Below, piece by piece: positions 33,201 to 44,935 of a stretch of DNA of 64,000 nt. Position 1 is the first letter of the stretch. Each line of letters starts with the position of its first letter. The notes under the pieces are model-generated. The model searched no databases and was not told the origin of the DNA. It saw only the letters and a program-made list of their open reading frames with translations. The position numbers and the translations under genes were made by a program. The stretch comes from Strigamia acuminata (taxonomy: Eukaryota; Arthropoda; Chilopoda; Geophilomorpha; Linotaeniidae), in contig OX442322.1 of the NCBI GenBank assembly GCA_949358305.1, positions 9,424,001-9,488,000 on the forward strand. Direction: 5' to 3'.

Positions 33201-35415
33201 CCTCGATGTACTGCCACATTGAGTCGTCGTAACGTTTTTTATAGTCCTCATTTGCATCGATTCGTTTAAGCGTATTTGCGAGTTGATTCATTGCCAACTC
33301 CCAATTCGATTCTAACTCTTTTTCCTGTCCATTGAAGGGGAGCATCACTTCATATCTTCCGTCCTCCAAACGTGTTGTCGTGGATTCGAATCGGTCTCGA
33401 ATAAAGTCGGAATCCTTTTCTCCCGAATCTATCCCGATTGCCTCCAAATTCCAGAGCTTGTCCAACTTTTCATTGATATCAACGTTGCAAGTGTTGCAAC
33501 ACGTGGTTAAGTCGGCTTCATCATCAAACAAATCGATGTTTCCAGCTGCACCGGTGAGAACCCAGCCAAATAAAGTATTTATAAGGCCCAAATCCTCGTT
33601 GATTTTCCTCTTGCCGTCTTTCAGAATTTTCCACCAAACATCCACTCCTAATAAAATGTCAATTTGGGATGTTTTGGCAGGTAATTCTTCAGCCAATTCA
33701 AGATTTAATCCTTTCACCTTTTCTATCACAGTGGAGTTTAAAATTCCTTGCACTCTTGGTAGATTTTCGACCGATAACATTGTCATTTTGATTTCTTGCG
33801 TGTCATTTCTGCTTTTCAAAGTAACGTTAAAAACGTCATAATCCGTTGAAGCAGGAGTAGAATCATTGAAGCGTTGTGTCGTGGCCGAAATGCTGCCGCA
33901 CTTTTTCAACTTGATTCTTTCTACTAACTCAGTTGTTATGAAGGATCGGTGACTGCCTGGATCTATCATTCCTCTGATGTTGTGGGATCCTCCATTTTTG
34001 GTTTTGAGGTTTGCCGTGAAGATCATTAATTGAAGAGTCGCGGAGATCGCGCACGAGACGTGTGTTGTCACTTGTGGCTCCTTGGGCTTCTCGACAATGC
34101 TTGATGAATTCTTCACATCTGACTTTTTGCAAATTGTGGAATGGTGTCTTCCGCCACAATGTTTGCAGGAAAACTTCACTTTACAGTCCCCGACGCGATG
34201 GCCAGTTCTAAAACAATTGAAGCAAAGTCTATTCTTCTTGATCAATTCGATTTTTGCGTTGATCTCGAATTCTTTTTTGCAGGAACCATTAAGGTGATCC
34301 TCTTCGCAAAAAATGCACTTGATGCTCTTCGTATTAGCAGGTTTGCTCTCTTGTTTTGTTTCCTGCTTGACTTTGGCACTGGTTGATTGCTTGGAATCCT
34401 GTGTCGCAGCGCAAGTCGTCATGGAACCTTTTTGCTTGCTTTTTTCGGCTTCAGTTTTCTCCTTCTTCACTTTTTCAGAATGAGAAGAATTGTCAGTTCT
34501 TTCCGCCATAGCTACTTCTTTCAAGAAAAAGTCAAGTAGCGTCATAATGTTTTTGTTTTGAATTCCATGCACTTGATAAAAACGCAATGCCATTTGAGTT
34601 GGAAATTTGCTGATAATATCCGGCATGAGAAAAGCACCTGAAGTTTGTATTGGTATTTTCAATTGCTCAAGGAGTCTGACGGTCGAAGAAATTTTGGTTA
34701 AATTTGTTCTTAACGCTTTAGTTGGATAGACACTTGTGACAATTTTCATTTCTCTAATTGATTTGATGAGGGCAGTTTGCTGTGCGTCCTCATCCCTGTA
34801 GTTTCTCTCCAACTCTTCACGAGCCAAATGGTATGATTCCTCGATCAAGGGAAAAGTTGAAATCAAAGTGGCTGCTTCGCCAACACACATTGTTTGTAGA
34901 TATTGAAGCTTTTCCACATCGCTTAAGTCTGGGTCCTTATGTACTGAAGTTTCGAAGTTACTTTTGAAGGTCTTGTACTTCAAAATGTCCCCATCGAACT
35001 TCACAGACTCCAATTTTGGCAACTTCTGGATTTTTCGGAAAGAAGCATTCATTGTCGTATGACCGCCAGATGCAGTTGACACATTTAGTCGTCCTCCCAG
35101 TGTAGGAAGGGACCGTTTCGATACTTCCCAACGTCCGCGGAGAAGATCCACTCTTGTTTGAACTGCTTCGAGTTTTTCAATGGCTTCAAGATAAAATCCA
35201 TGTTCAGAATGTATTTGAAGATCATTGAGTTCATTGACAGCACGTGTCTCTCTTGTATTTGCTGTAGATAGCAGCGCCTCCAACTCTCCCGGGTCGCTGG
35301 TCTGCTCCGATACAGTCAGCAAAGCGGAGAGTGAAGTGAGTAGCGCTTCCCATTTTGTCTCCAGAATCTCGAGTTGTTCTGGAGTGATCATGTTTTGCAC
35401 GGAAGGATCTGCCAT
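30249..35415 (-). pseudogene. BEL-2 gag-pol polyprotein, split by LARD-B near its end
   Basis: About 1722 codons of an expected ~1743, uninterrupted up to the insertion. Gag has an N-terminal helical part, a central domain, and three zinc knuckles (CIFC..., CFNCFRTGHRVGDC, CKHCGGRHHSTIC). The retroviral-type protease has Asp485 in the unusual context IDPGSH. RT has FMDD at 908-911 in place of the commoner YMDD. RNase H has FCDAS and PADLLTR, and integrase has its catalytic Glu at 1562. It encodes all enzymes needed to copy and insert the element. Only the last ~21 codons are displaced to 21644-21708, so the protein as it stands would carry a short foreign tail. Confidence 0.92.
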
Positions 35416-35820
35416 GTTTTCTCTCCTCTCACAAATTCACGGCTGCAAATTGCGAAAAGGAAAATAAAATCTCGTTTGACAAAAAACACTTCGCTTTCAA
35501 CTTTTAAAAGAATAAAATTTGTTATTTTATCCCCCAAAAATACACAGAATTTTTCAACGTTTAATTGCCCAAATGACAAAAAATCATATGAAAATGCACA
35601 AGAATATCGAGTGTTTTAACAATCAGGGATGCTAAAACACACGAGCGACCTTGAACACGTATGAAAAACGTGACTCAAAAAGTCCTACACAAGTTTGAAA
35701 TATTTTCGGCGATTCGTTTGGAACGAAATTCGCACGAAAACCACTATCAAAAATTAGCGTTAATGACTGACAGCCCTTGCAATGAGAGACTGACCAGTAA
35801 CTAGCTTCAAAAAATCTAAA

Positions 35821-35850
35821 TCTCCCCTGGTTAAGCCAGTTATATGGAGA
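35821..35850 (-). promoter_or_regulatory. Conserved leader hairpin (BEL-2)
   Basis: Sense TCTCC, bulge ATATAA, stem CTGG, loop CTTAA, CCAG, GGGAGA: the same as BEL-1. The surrounding leader (35416-36322) has an open frame of 222 codons (35632-36300) with no early ATG. Confidence 0.75.
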
Positions 35851-36060
35851 TGCATGCATAAAATTAAAGAAAAAACTAAAACGATTTGCAATAAAATTCA
35901 CTTTTACTAAATTTCCCTTAAGATTAGCATATGAAACAGCAATAACACCAAAAAGAATACCCAAAACAATACCCTCATGCAAACAAAACCTCCAAAATAA
36001 ATGCACTGAATGATAAAACACAAGAAAAGCAATAAATCCAGGGGCGAATCGACTTCTCAG

Positions 36061-36076
36061 CACAGCGCGTTGTGTT
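36061..36076 (-). promoter_or_regulatory. Shared leader motif CACAACGCGCTGTG (BEL-2)
   Basis: Sense ACACAACGCGCTGTG, adjoining a GCCATCTTGG site (36085-36098) that resembles YY1/Pho sites. Confidence 0.55.
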
Positions 36077-36294
36077 ATCCTTATCCAAGATGGCGACCGT
36101 AGGAAATCGTTGCTGGCACTCAAATGTTCGTAATCGACGCACAAAATGTCACCGTTGCGACTGTAGTCACATTGAACGACGACACGTTTTGCTGACGACG
36201 ACACACGAACGTAAATTCCGCTGCTCGAACCAGATGAACAAGCTAACGTATCACTGACGTAACGGAAACACTCACGAAAAGCAGACGATATCCT

Positions 36295-36307
36295 GGTCAC
36301 GGCACCA
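36295..36307 (-). promoter_or_regulatory. Primer-binding site, tRNA-His (BEL-2)
   Basis: Sense TGGTGCCGTGACC, 15 nt from the 5' LTR; perfect match. Confidence 0.82.
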
Positions 36308-36322
36308 AAAGAACGTATTCGA

Positions 36323-37889
36323 TGTTGCGGTCTGTCAACACCAAACAGCTAGGAATGGGGTCGGGGCAATTTGAATTTCCCGCTTCTAAAAACTCAAGTG
36401 ATCGTATTGTTAAATTAGTACGAAAACCGCGCTGAGAACACAAATCCGCACTGAAAACTATTGTTGAATGCATGGAGCATTGATGGGAACACCGATGATT
36501 AATATCCAATGGAGTGCTGAATCAATGGCTAATCCAGGGAAAGGCTTAACTACTCACAACACATTGAAAACTAAGGTTGAAAATAGAAAACACGGGAGTT
36601 AACAAAAAACAACTTGTTTATTAAAAAGTTGGTTGAGAACTGAATAAAATACACTGATTACATTGGTTCCTGAGGAACCGCACATGCGCAGTACCCAATT
36701 ACGGCACGCGCCAAGCCGATAGCGGCGAAATACAGATACACAAGAAACTCCGTTGTCATAGCAACGGAGGAAACGAAATCACAGCAAAGTTGTAGTTACA
36801 TAAAAACTGCACGAAATAAAGATTGTGATACACTAAAATGACCACAAGAATACCAGGAATAAAATATCTAATCACAACAATAAGATCAAAAAAGTAAAAC
36901 AGTGCAAACGGAGCGAAAACAATGATAGTCAAGCAGACGATCGAGACAGCCAATCAGCGTCAAGCAAAATGATGCAATCAAAACATTTGAATTCCGAACG
37001 GAATAAAAATGCAAAAATAGCAAAGAATACAGGTGAAAACACTTCGAAATGAAATAGTAAATGCAGATTATAAGAATATAAAATACAAAAATAACGGTTA
37101 CATTGTGTAATCGTCGCTTGGGACAAACATGGCGATCGGCGAACAAAACAAAGGTGTTGGATCAAACATGGCGTCCGGCGAACATTGCAAAAGCGTCAAA
37201 ACGATTCGAAATTGGAATAAAAGGCACTTAATGTAAATAACGAATAAAGTAGTGATTAAATTACAAGAGTAATTAATAATTCCCATTACAAAATACTGAA
37301 TGAATACACACAAGTTTAATAAATACGAATTGTTGATCGAACCGAACATTCTCGGCTACGCTTTTACGGCAACCGACAACGAACGTTCGAAACAACCGAT
37401 CGAAGCATTTTGGGCAGTTCTAATGCATCCAGAAAGAAAGATCAGACCCGAATTAGTCTGAAACAATAGTAAAACAAACTCCAAATGAGTTTTAAAACAC
37501 TAAACGAAAGGTTAGAAGACGGAAGCAAAAGTCCGCTAGGAACCGAAAAATGACGTAACGAGCATCGCAAATGTATGCCAGAAAACGAAGAAAACATTAG
37601 AACTGCACGCAATAAACACAAAATCAGGGAAAATTAATAGAAAGGTTCATAAATGCACTCAAAAAGACACAAATAAAATAATAGCAAGGTAATAACACTA
37701 CATTAAATCGAAAAGTGACAATAAAAATCAATGAAAAACATTTTAATAAGTCAAAATTCCTGTAAAGTGAAAAATATCAGTTAATTATGAAAAATAAAAC
37801 ACTAAAGGAAAATTAAACAAATAAAAGCAATTAGTATTATTTATTGACACAATCTCAGCACAACAATTCTTCCACGCTGTCTTGCAACA
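36323..37889 (-). repeat. 5' LTR of BEL-2
   Basis: Partner of 20024-21590, same length and apparently the same sequence; followed by the TSD GAAGT and BEL-3 pol. Confidence 0.93.
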
Positions 37890-40800
37890 GAAGTCGAAGT
37901 AATCCGTCCTCGTCAATGAAGAGCTCGAAATTGCGTAGGGTGGAATGTTTAGACAGTTTTCTTTTGTTTTTCACATCATCAATCTCCTCAGAAAAATGTA
38001 GTTTCTGGGAAAATTGCAGGATCTTCAATTGGTTGTCCTCTAACTCGAGTGGCGAGAGAGGCTCACCGCGCAAAAGTTTGTTTTTCCATCGCAAAATATA
38101 CGAAAAAACTCTCAAAAGTTTGTTGTAATTCCGGAAACGTTTGAAAAATTGTCCAATAAAACTTTCCTTAACTTGAATAGTCATCACTACAATTTTTCGT
38201 TCCTCTTCTGGAAGAATCTCTTGTATAATTTCTGTTTTTCTAGTTTTGAGACATCAACTCCAAACCACCAAAGTTTATTTTGCATCAATGTTTTTGAGTT
38301 ATGTGGTCGAGTCAATAAATCTGCTGGGTTAAATTCCGTTGGTACGTGAGACCATTGTTCGGGTTTGGTGGAAGAAATAATTTCTTGAACACGGTTTGAG
38401 ACGTATGGCTTCCACACGTTTTTGTCACTATTTATCCAGGCTAAAGTTATGGTGGAGTCCGAGTAGTATCGCACTTCAGTGACTGGGTACCCGGGAAGAA
38501 AGTTTTCTAACAGGTACTTGGTCATCCTAACTCCTACCACTGCTGCAGTTAATTCAAGTCGAGGAAGAGTCACTTTTTTCGTCGGCGCAATACGACATTT
38601 ACTCAACAATAAAGTTCTTTTGCCCTCCAGATTGACGACAAAAATTGAACAGCCAAATGCCTTTGTGCTTGCGTCACAGAAAACTTCTAAAGTGATGTCT
38701 TGACCGGAATAAGTCTGCAGCCAACGTTGTACTTTCAATTCTTTCAATTTTTGTATGTCTTGACTCCATTCTTCGACTTCTTTTTTCTCTGAGTCAAGAA
38801 TCTTTTCATCCCAGTTTTTTGTTCTAATCCAGATTGTTTGAACTAGCAGTTTCATTTGAAGCACAACAGGAGCAATGAGTCCCATTGGATCGAATATGGA
38901 AGCCATTAATGAAACAACTTCTCGCTTTGTATTCGGAATTTTTTAAATTGTCGGAATGTTAAACATCATGACATCTTCTGCCGTGTTCCACAATATTCCA
39001 AGCATTTTTATAATTCCTAAGTCCGAAAACTCCTCTCCTCGCATATGAAAACCTTCTTTTTTCAAATTGTTGAAGACGTCCTTGCTTGAGGTCGCCCACT
39101 TCACGAGGGGAAGCTTTCCGTCGTCTAATATCATTTTCAGTTTCTCGCAATGTGATGTTGTGTCGGCTGTAAAATCTCCTCCTGACGTCAAATCATCCAT
39201 GAAGATTCCATCATCGAGTGCGTTGACTTCTTTTGCATAAGTTTCTTCAAATTGTTTCGCTTGTTTCCTAATCGTCGCACACAAGAGGAATGGAGAAGAA
39301 ATGACGCCAAATGGCACGACAATCATTCGCAGAACCATTAGATTATTCCACAAATTTTGCCATGAGTATGGCTCTTTGAAATAGTCACGAGCGACCCACA
39401 AAAAACGTAAAAAGTTTGTTTGAGTTGGGTTGATCATAACCTGGAAAAACGCTTGCTTAATGTCTGCTATTATTGGAATACAATAGAGACGGAATCTCAC
39501 AATAACGAGTATTAAGTCTGGATTAAGGGAGGGTCCCGGAAATAAACAGTCATTGAGGGAAAGTTTCCCCTTCTTGGATGAAGACGCGTTGAACACTACT
39601 CGAAATTTCGTCGTGTCTCGATCCTCCTTGATTACAGGATGGTGAGGTATATTGTATGTTCCTTTCTTCAGAAAACGCTCTTCTTTTGGGACTTCCTCCG
39701 CGTGATTTTCGTGAATATACTGCCACATGGACTCGTCGTAACGTTTTTTGTAGTCCTCGTTGGCATCTATTCTTTTGAGCGTGTTGGCCAGTTGATTCAT
39801 GGCCAATTCCCAATTGGACTCCAAGTCGACTTCCTGTCCGTTGAATGGCAGCATGACTTCATAACGTCCATCGTCTAGACGCTTCGTAGTTGATTCGAAT
39901 TGATCGCGAATAAAGTCGGATTCTTTTTCTCCCGCATTTATTCCGATTGCTTCCAAGTTCCACAGTTTGTCCAACTTTTCTTGGATGTCTAAGTCGCATG
40001 TGTTGCAACATGTTGTCAATTCTTCTTCATCTTCGAATAAATTGGTGTTCCCCGCCGCTCCGGACAAGACCCAACCAAAAATGGTATTTATTAATCCAAG
40101 ATCTGCGTTTACTTTTTTCTTGCCGTCCTTAACGACCTTCCACCACACGTCGACTCCTAAAAGCACATCGATTTGAGAAGTCTTAGCTGGTAGGTCTTCA
40201 GCAAGTTCAAGGTTTAACTTCTTCACCTTGTCTATTATTGATGAGTTAAGAATGCCCTGCACTCGTGGCAAATTTTCCACAGAAAGCATTGAAAGTTTCA
40301 AATCTTGTGTGTCATTTTTACTCTGCAGTGTGACATTAAACACATCATAGTCCGTGGCTGCTGGAGACGAGTCGTTGAATCTCTGTGTGGTGGCAGAGAC
40401 ACTGCCGCATTTTTTCAGTTTCAGTCTTTCAACAAATTCTTTTGTGATGAACGATCGATGGCTTCCCGGATCAATCATCCCTCGAATGCTGTGAGTTCCT
40501 CCTGATTTTGTTTTGAGGTCCGCGGTGAAGATCATTAGTTGTAGAGTCGTCGAGATTGCGCATGAAACATGTGTTGTTACTTGTGGCTCCTTCGGCTTCT
40601 CCGCAGCGCTCGTTGAATTCTTCACCTCGGATTTTTTGCATATTGTGGAATGGTGTCGCCCACCACAATGTTTACAAGAAAATTTGACCTTGCAGTCTCC
40701 CACTCTATGCCCAGTTCTGAAACAATTAAAACACAGTCGGTTTTTCTTAACTATTTCGATTTTCGCGTTAATTTCGAAATCCTTTTTACAAGCGCCGTTT

Positions 40801-41933
40801 AAATGTTCATCTTCACAAAAAATGCACTTGTTTGTCTTGAAAGGCGTATTCTTGCTTTCAGATTTCGGTTCACTCTTCGTTTTTGCACTAGTAGACTGCT
40901 TGGCGTCTTGAGTAGTTGCGCACGTGGTCATTGAACCTTTCACTTTCGTTTTCTCTACGTCCGATTTTTCATTCTTGTCTTTTTTCGATTTTCCCGAGAC
41001 GTTTTCAGTTCGTTCGGCCATCGCAACTTCATTCACAAAGAAATTGAGCAACGTAACAATGTTCTTATTTTGAATTCCGTGAACTTGGTAAAATCTTAAT
41101 GCCATTGAAGTTGGAAACTTGCTAATTATGTCGGGCAATAAGAAAGCTCCGGAAGTCTGAATAGGAATTTTTAGTTGCTCGAGAAGTCTAATAGTCGCAG
41201 AAATCTTTGTCAAATTTGTTTTTATCGCTTTAGTTGGATATACACTTGAAACAGCTTTTAATTCTCGAATTGATTTTATTAACGCAGTTTGTTGGGCATC
41301 CTCATCACCAAAATGTCTTTCGAGTTCTTCTCTTGCAAGGTCATAAGATTCCTCGATCAGGGGAAAAGTGGAGATGAGAATTGCCGCTTCTCCAGTACAC
41401 ATAGTTTGTAAATACTGGAGTTTTTCAATGTTACTCAGGTCGGGATCCTTGTGTACGGAGGTCTCGAAGTTGCTTTTGAATGTTCTGTACTTCAAAATAT
41501 CTCCGTCGAATTTTACGGAATCCAGTTTGGGCAGCTTCGAATTTTTTCTAAACGTTGCTGTCGCGTTCAAGGTTGTATTCTGGTTTGAGCTTGTCGACGT
41601 ATTTAATCTTCCTCCCAAAGTTGGAAGTGATCGCTTTGAAATTTCGTATCTCGTGCGAAGAAGATCCACTCTTGCTTGCATAGTCTCAAGCTTGTCAATG
41701 CATTCTAGATAATAGCCGTGGTGCGAATATTCCTGTAGATCATTCAGCGCACCGACTATTCTCGTTTCTTTTGGGTTTGCAGTTTGCACCAGCGCTTCCA
41801 GTTCACCTGGATCTGCTGTCTTCTCCGATATAGACAACAAATGATTCATTGCAGTGACTTGCGATTCCCAACGTTGTTGTTGCACTTCGATTTGATCCTC
41901 AGTTAGAAGATCTCTCATTGTAGGTTCCGCCAT
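37890..41933 (-). pseudogene. BEL-3 gag-pol, N-terminal two thirds (broken)
   Basis: Starts MAEPTMRDLLTEDQ and encodes Gag with three zinc knuckles, protease with Asp488 in IDPGSH, RT with FMDD from residue 911, and RNase H. A GAA-to-TAA change at 38943-38945 stops the frame after 996 codons, between RT and RNase H. The frame then continues to about 38215-38240, where a frameshift follows the LTRPH region. The remainder reaches 37890 and is cut by BEL-2. It is clearly diverged from BEL-1 and BEL-2, consistent with an older element. Confidence 0.9.
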
Positions 41934-42435
41934 TTTCTCTGTCCTCTCTCACAAAAAATTCGGCTGTGAAATTTGGAAAGAACAGATAAAAACGGGCATG
42001 ACAATTCAACTTTGTTTTAATTTTTAAGAGAATAAACCTTGTAATTTTATCCCCCAAAAATTTCTCAATTTTCACGGTTTTTGTTTTAACTTTAAAGAGA
42101 ATAAACGTTTTTATTTTATCCCCCAAAAAGCACTCAATTTTCACGGTCCTTGGTGACACGTGAGAATTTTAGAATATCAAATGTTTGGCCAATCGAGGAT
42201 GACCAAAAATTTGAGCGGTTTTTGTGTACGTAAATAAAACGTGACACAATACCCTGCACAGTTTGAAAATAATTGACGGTTCGTTTTGCAACAAAGCACG
42301 CCAATAAACTCTTTTGAAAACAATTGACGGTTTGTTTTGCAACAAAACACGCCAATAACTTTGAACATTAAATTTTGACTCTACTGACAGCTTATTCAAC
42401 TTGAAACTAGTCAGTTCTACTCGAAATAAATCTAA

Positions 42436-42466
42436 TCTCCCCCGCTTATGGCGGTTATAGTGGAGA
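42436..42466 (-). promoter_or_regulatory. Conserved leader hairpin with covarying stem (BEL-3)
   Basis: Sense TCTCC, bulge ACTATAA, stem CCGC, loop CATAA, GCGG, GGGAGA. Two inner pairs differ from BEL-1 (CTGG/CCAG) on both arms and remain paired. Confidence 0.78.
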
Positions 42467-42670
42467 ACTAAGCATGCAATGAAAAAACACTTCAAAAGTT
42501 GTAAAATAAACACTTTATCGAAATTTTCCCGAAAACCAACAAATGTAACTACCAAAATCCCATAAAGACACTTGATACTGTTCCCCTTAATAACCAAAAT
42601 CTCCAAAATTTCAATTTCAAAAGGCAAAACACTAAAAAATGCAATTATTCCAGGGGCGAATCCGCTTTCC

Positions 42671-42688
42671 AACACGACGCGTTGTGTT
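42671..42688 (-). promoter_or_regulatory. Shared leader motif ACACAACGCGTCGTG (BEL-3)
   Basis: Sense ACACAACGCGTCGTGTT; the CACAACGC core is intact. Confidence 0.5.
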
Positions 42689-42900
42689 ATCCAGTGTTGT
42701 GACCTTGAACTCCAACTGCATGCACACTTTTGTTCGTTTTCGCCGCCAAAGAAGTCCCCGTCGTAACTTCTGTCACGTTGAACGTTGACTCTTGACATGG
42801 GTGACGAAACACAAACGTATTGTTCCTCCGTCGCACCAAACACTTTTTCAAACGTATTGATGATGCACTGGAAAAACTCACGAATTGCAGACGGAATCCT

Positions 42901-42914
42901 GGTCACGGCTACCA
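42901..42914 (-). promoter_or_regulatory. Variant tRNA-His primer-binding site (BEL-3)
   Basis: Sense TGGTAGCCGTGACC: the expected PBS with one extra A after TGGT. Probably decay in an old element. Confidence 0.65.
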
Positions 42915-42929
42915 AAAGCTTCGTATCTG

Positions 42930-44162
42930 TGTTGCAGGTCAACAAGACAGATAGAAAGGAATGGCGATGCGTATCCAAATTCAAGACACTTGAGCTCGCC
43001 CAAGGTCATATGGCGTGGCTAGTACGAAAATCGCACTGGAGAGCAATAAATCCGCAACAAATGGCATTGTTGTACCGCTGGAACAATGTGGAGAACACCT
43101 GCACCAAGTATCCAATAGGTGGCGGAAACATAAGTTGGCCTGAGAATTTTTAAACTACTCACTACACATTGAATGTGTTTGAAAATAAACCTAAAACAAG
43201 AGCTAATAAAACACAACACATTTATTCAAAGGTTGGTTAATAACTGAAGAAATTACAGCAATTAGATTGGTTCTTAGAGAACCGCACATGCGCAGTACCG
43301 AATATGGCACGCGCCAGGCCGATAGCGGCGAAATACAGATACACGAAAGATTCCGTTACCATGGTAACGGAGGAAACAAGATTACGGCAAAGTTGGCATT
43401 TGCTTAAAAATGCACTAAAAATACATTGAATTACATTGAAATGACCACAAGAATGCGGTGAACAAGAAAGCTAATCACAACAATGTCCAAAAACACGTTA
43501 AACAATGAGATATTTGCAATAAACCGATCTCGGAAAGAAAGGATTGAAAAATAGCCAATCACAGGCTTCGAAAATTACATAACGATCACATTTGAATTTC
43601 GATCGGTACAAAAGCACAAAAATTATCAAAGAATACATACTGAATAATAACGCAATGTAATAGTAAATGCAAATTATGTTATATAAAATACAAAAATAAC
43701 GGTTACATTGTGTAATCGTCGCTTGGGACAAACATGGCGACCGGCGAACATAACAAAGGTGTTGGATCAAACATGGCGTCCGGCGAACATAACATCGGCG
43801 GCAAAACTACACGTAAAATGAATGTAAAAACACTAAATGTAAATAATCAACAAAGTATCGATTAAATTATAAGAATAATTATCAATTCTCTTCACAAAAC
43901 ATCGGAATAAAATACACAGATTGAATAAATACGAATTTATCGGCCAAACGAACATTCCCGGCTGCGCTTTTATGGCAGACGGAAACGAACGTTCAAACCA
44001 ATCAAACGGAACTTCCAAAGCAGTTTTGATGCGTCTAGAAAGAAAGAGCATGCTTGAATTAGTCTAAACGAATGCTTAATAAAATTCCAAGTGATTTGAA
44101 AAGTACTAAACAAAAGGTTAGAAGGCGGAACCGTAACTTTACGGGAAACAGAAAAATGACGT
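42930..44162 (-). repeat. 5' LTR of BEL-3, interrupted by LARD-C2
   Basis: Starts TGTTGCAGGTC on the plus strand and breaks off at AAAATGACGT where LARD-C2 begins. The missing end should resemble 18433-18762 and lie beyond the right edge. Two AAACATGGCG sites (near 43731 and 43769) are shared with the BEL-2 LTR. Confidence 0.85.
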
Positions 44163-44935
44163 TGTTTCTAGCAGTGCTTGAAGACCGTGTTGCACTCTAG
44201 AAGACATTAGAAAATGGTTAAAATAAATAACCCTATTTACCAGAACTTGTGAAGAATCCCAAAGAAGAAAGTCCATTACAGGAAAAACCTTGATGTGAAA
44301 CCTGTAAAGTGAGCTGCTGAACATGTTGGGATAATTCAATACTATTGTGCTCAAGTTAGCACACAAAAACGAATTTATTGTAAAGTTAAAATCTATCAAA
44401 ACATTACATGAAAAGAGAGGAGAAAATTAACAAACTTAGGACTAGAAAAACTATATAACAAGTCAGTGTAGTTGCTGCGCAACCTACAACAATTAGAGCA
44501 GCGGCTCTTAGCAACGAGTGGCAACAATCGCTCGCAAGAGGCGAATTGTCCCTCTAGTGACAAAATGATAAAGCGTATACAAGAAAATACACAGTTTCGA
44601 GTATAAAATCATTACAAAAGGCACAAAACCGTAATAAATTAAGACAAAGTGTTTCAAATAAATGAACTAACTTAGGAACTAACAGCAGCGACTCTTTGGA
44701 CGAATCCAAGCAGTCAAACTCCAAAGAATCAAAGAAAAGATACAAGATTACCTTAAGAAAGACAGCTTAAATCAGGTAATTCACCACTCCCACTTCACAA
44801 ACTACACGAAATTCATTTAGCATTTAGCCAAAACTTAAGCTGCACTATTAACTAAACACAAACTTAAATAATTGATCAATTAAAGCAAATCCGCTATTGC
44901 GATAGCAAAAATCCATGTTGCACGTGCTCGCAACA
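44163..44935 (-). repeat. 3' LTR of LARD-C2
   Basis: 773 bp, TGTTTCTAGCAG to GCTCGCAACA on the plus strand. The inner arm of the terminal inverted repeat has one change (TGTTGCA/CGCAACA). It is followed by GCGTTGCCGGCC, the pre-LTR block of the family. Confidence 0.9.

Larger units (their letters stand above)
20024..37889 (-). mobile_element. BEL-2: BEL/Pao element interrupted by LARD-B
   Basis: LTRs of 1567 bp at 20024-21590 and 36323-37889 (constant offset 16299) look identical, flanked by the TSD GAAGT (20019-20023 and 37890-37894). Without the 8.5-kb LARD-B insertion the element would be about 9.3 kb. PBS, leader hairpin, gag-pol and LTR are otherwise complete. It inserted into pol of BEL-3. 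Confidence 0.95.
41934..42900 (-). other. Leader of BEL-3 with two tandem duplications
   Basis: Contains a 69-bp duplication (42012-42147, units carrying TTTTATCCCCCAAAAA) and a 51-bp duplication (42262-42357, units carrying TTGACGGTTTGTTTTGC). An open frame of up to 271 codons (42169-42984) crosses the PBS and is similar in its middle to the BEL-1 and BEL-2 leader frames (QYVCVSS, ITQRVVLES.FAPGIIAF). Confidence 0.65.
18301..44162 (-). mobile_element. BEL-3: oldest BEL/Pao element, split by BEL-2
   Basis: Two blocks, 18301-20023 and 37890-44162, are continuous once BEL-2 is set aside; the join falls inside pol and the 5-bp TSD GAAGT flanks BEL-2. Both LTRs are themselves interrupted, the 3' LTR by BEL-4 and the 5' LTR by LARD-C2. 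The LTR is a different subfamily from BEL-2 although both end in GTCTTGCAACA. Three nonsense codons and one frameshift show that it is inactive. Confidence 0.85.
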
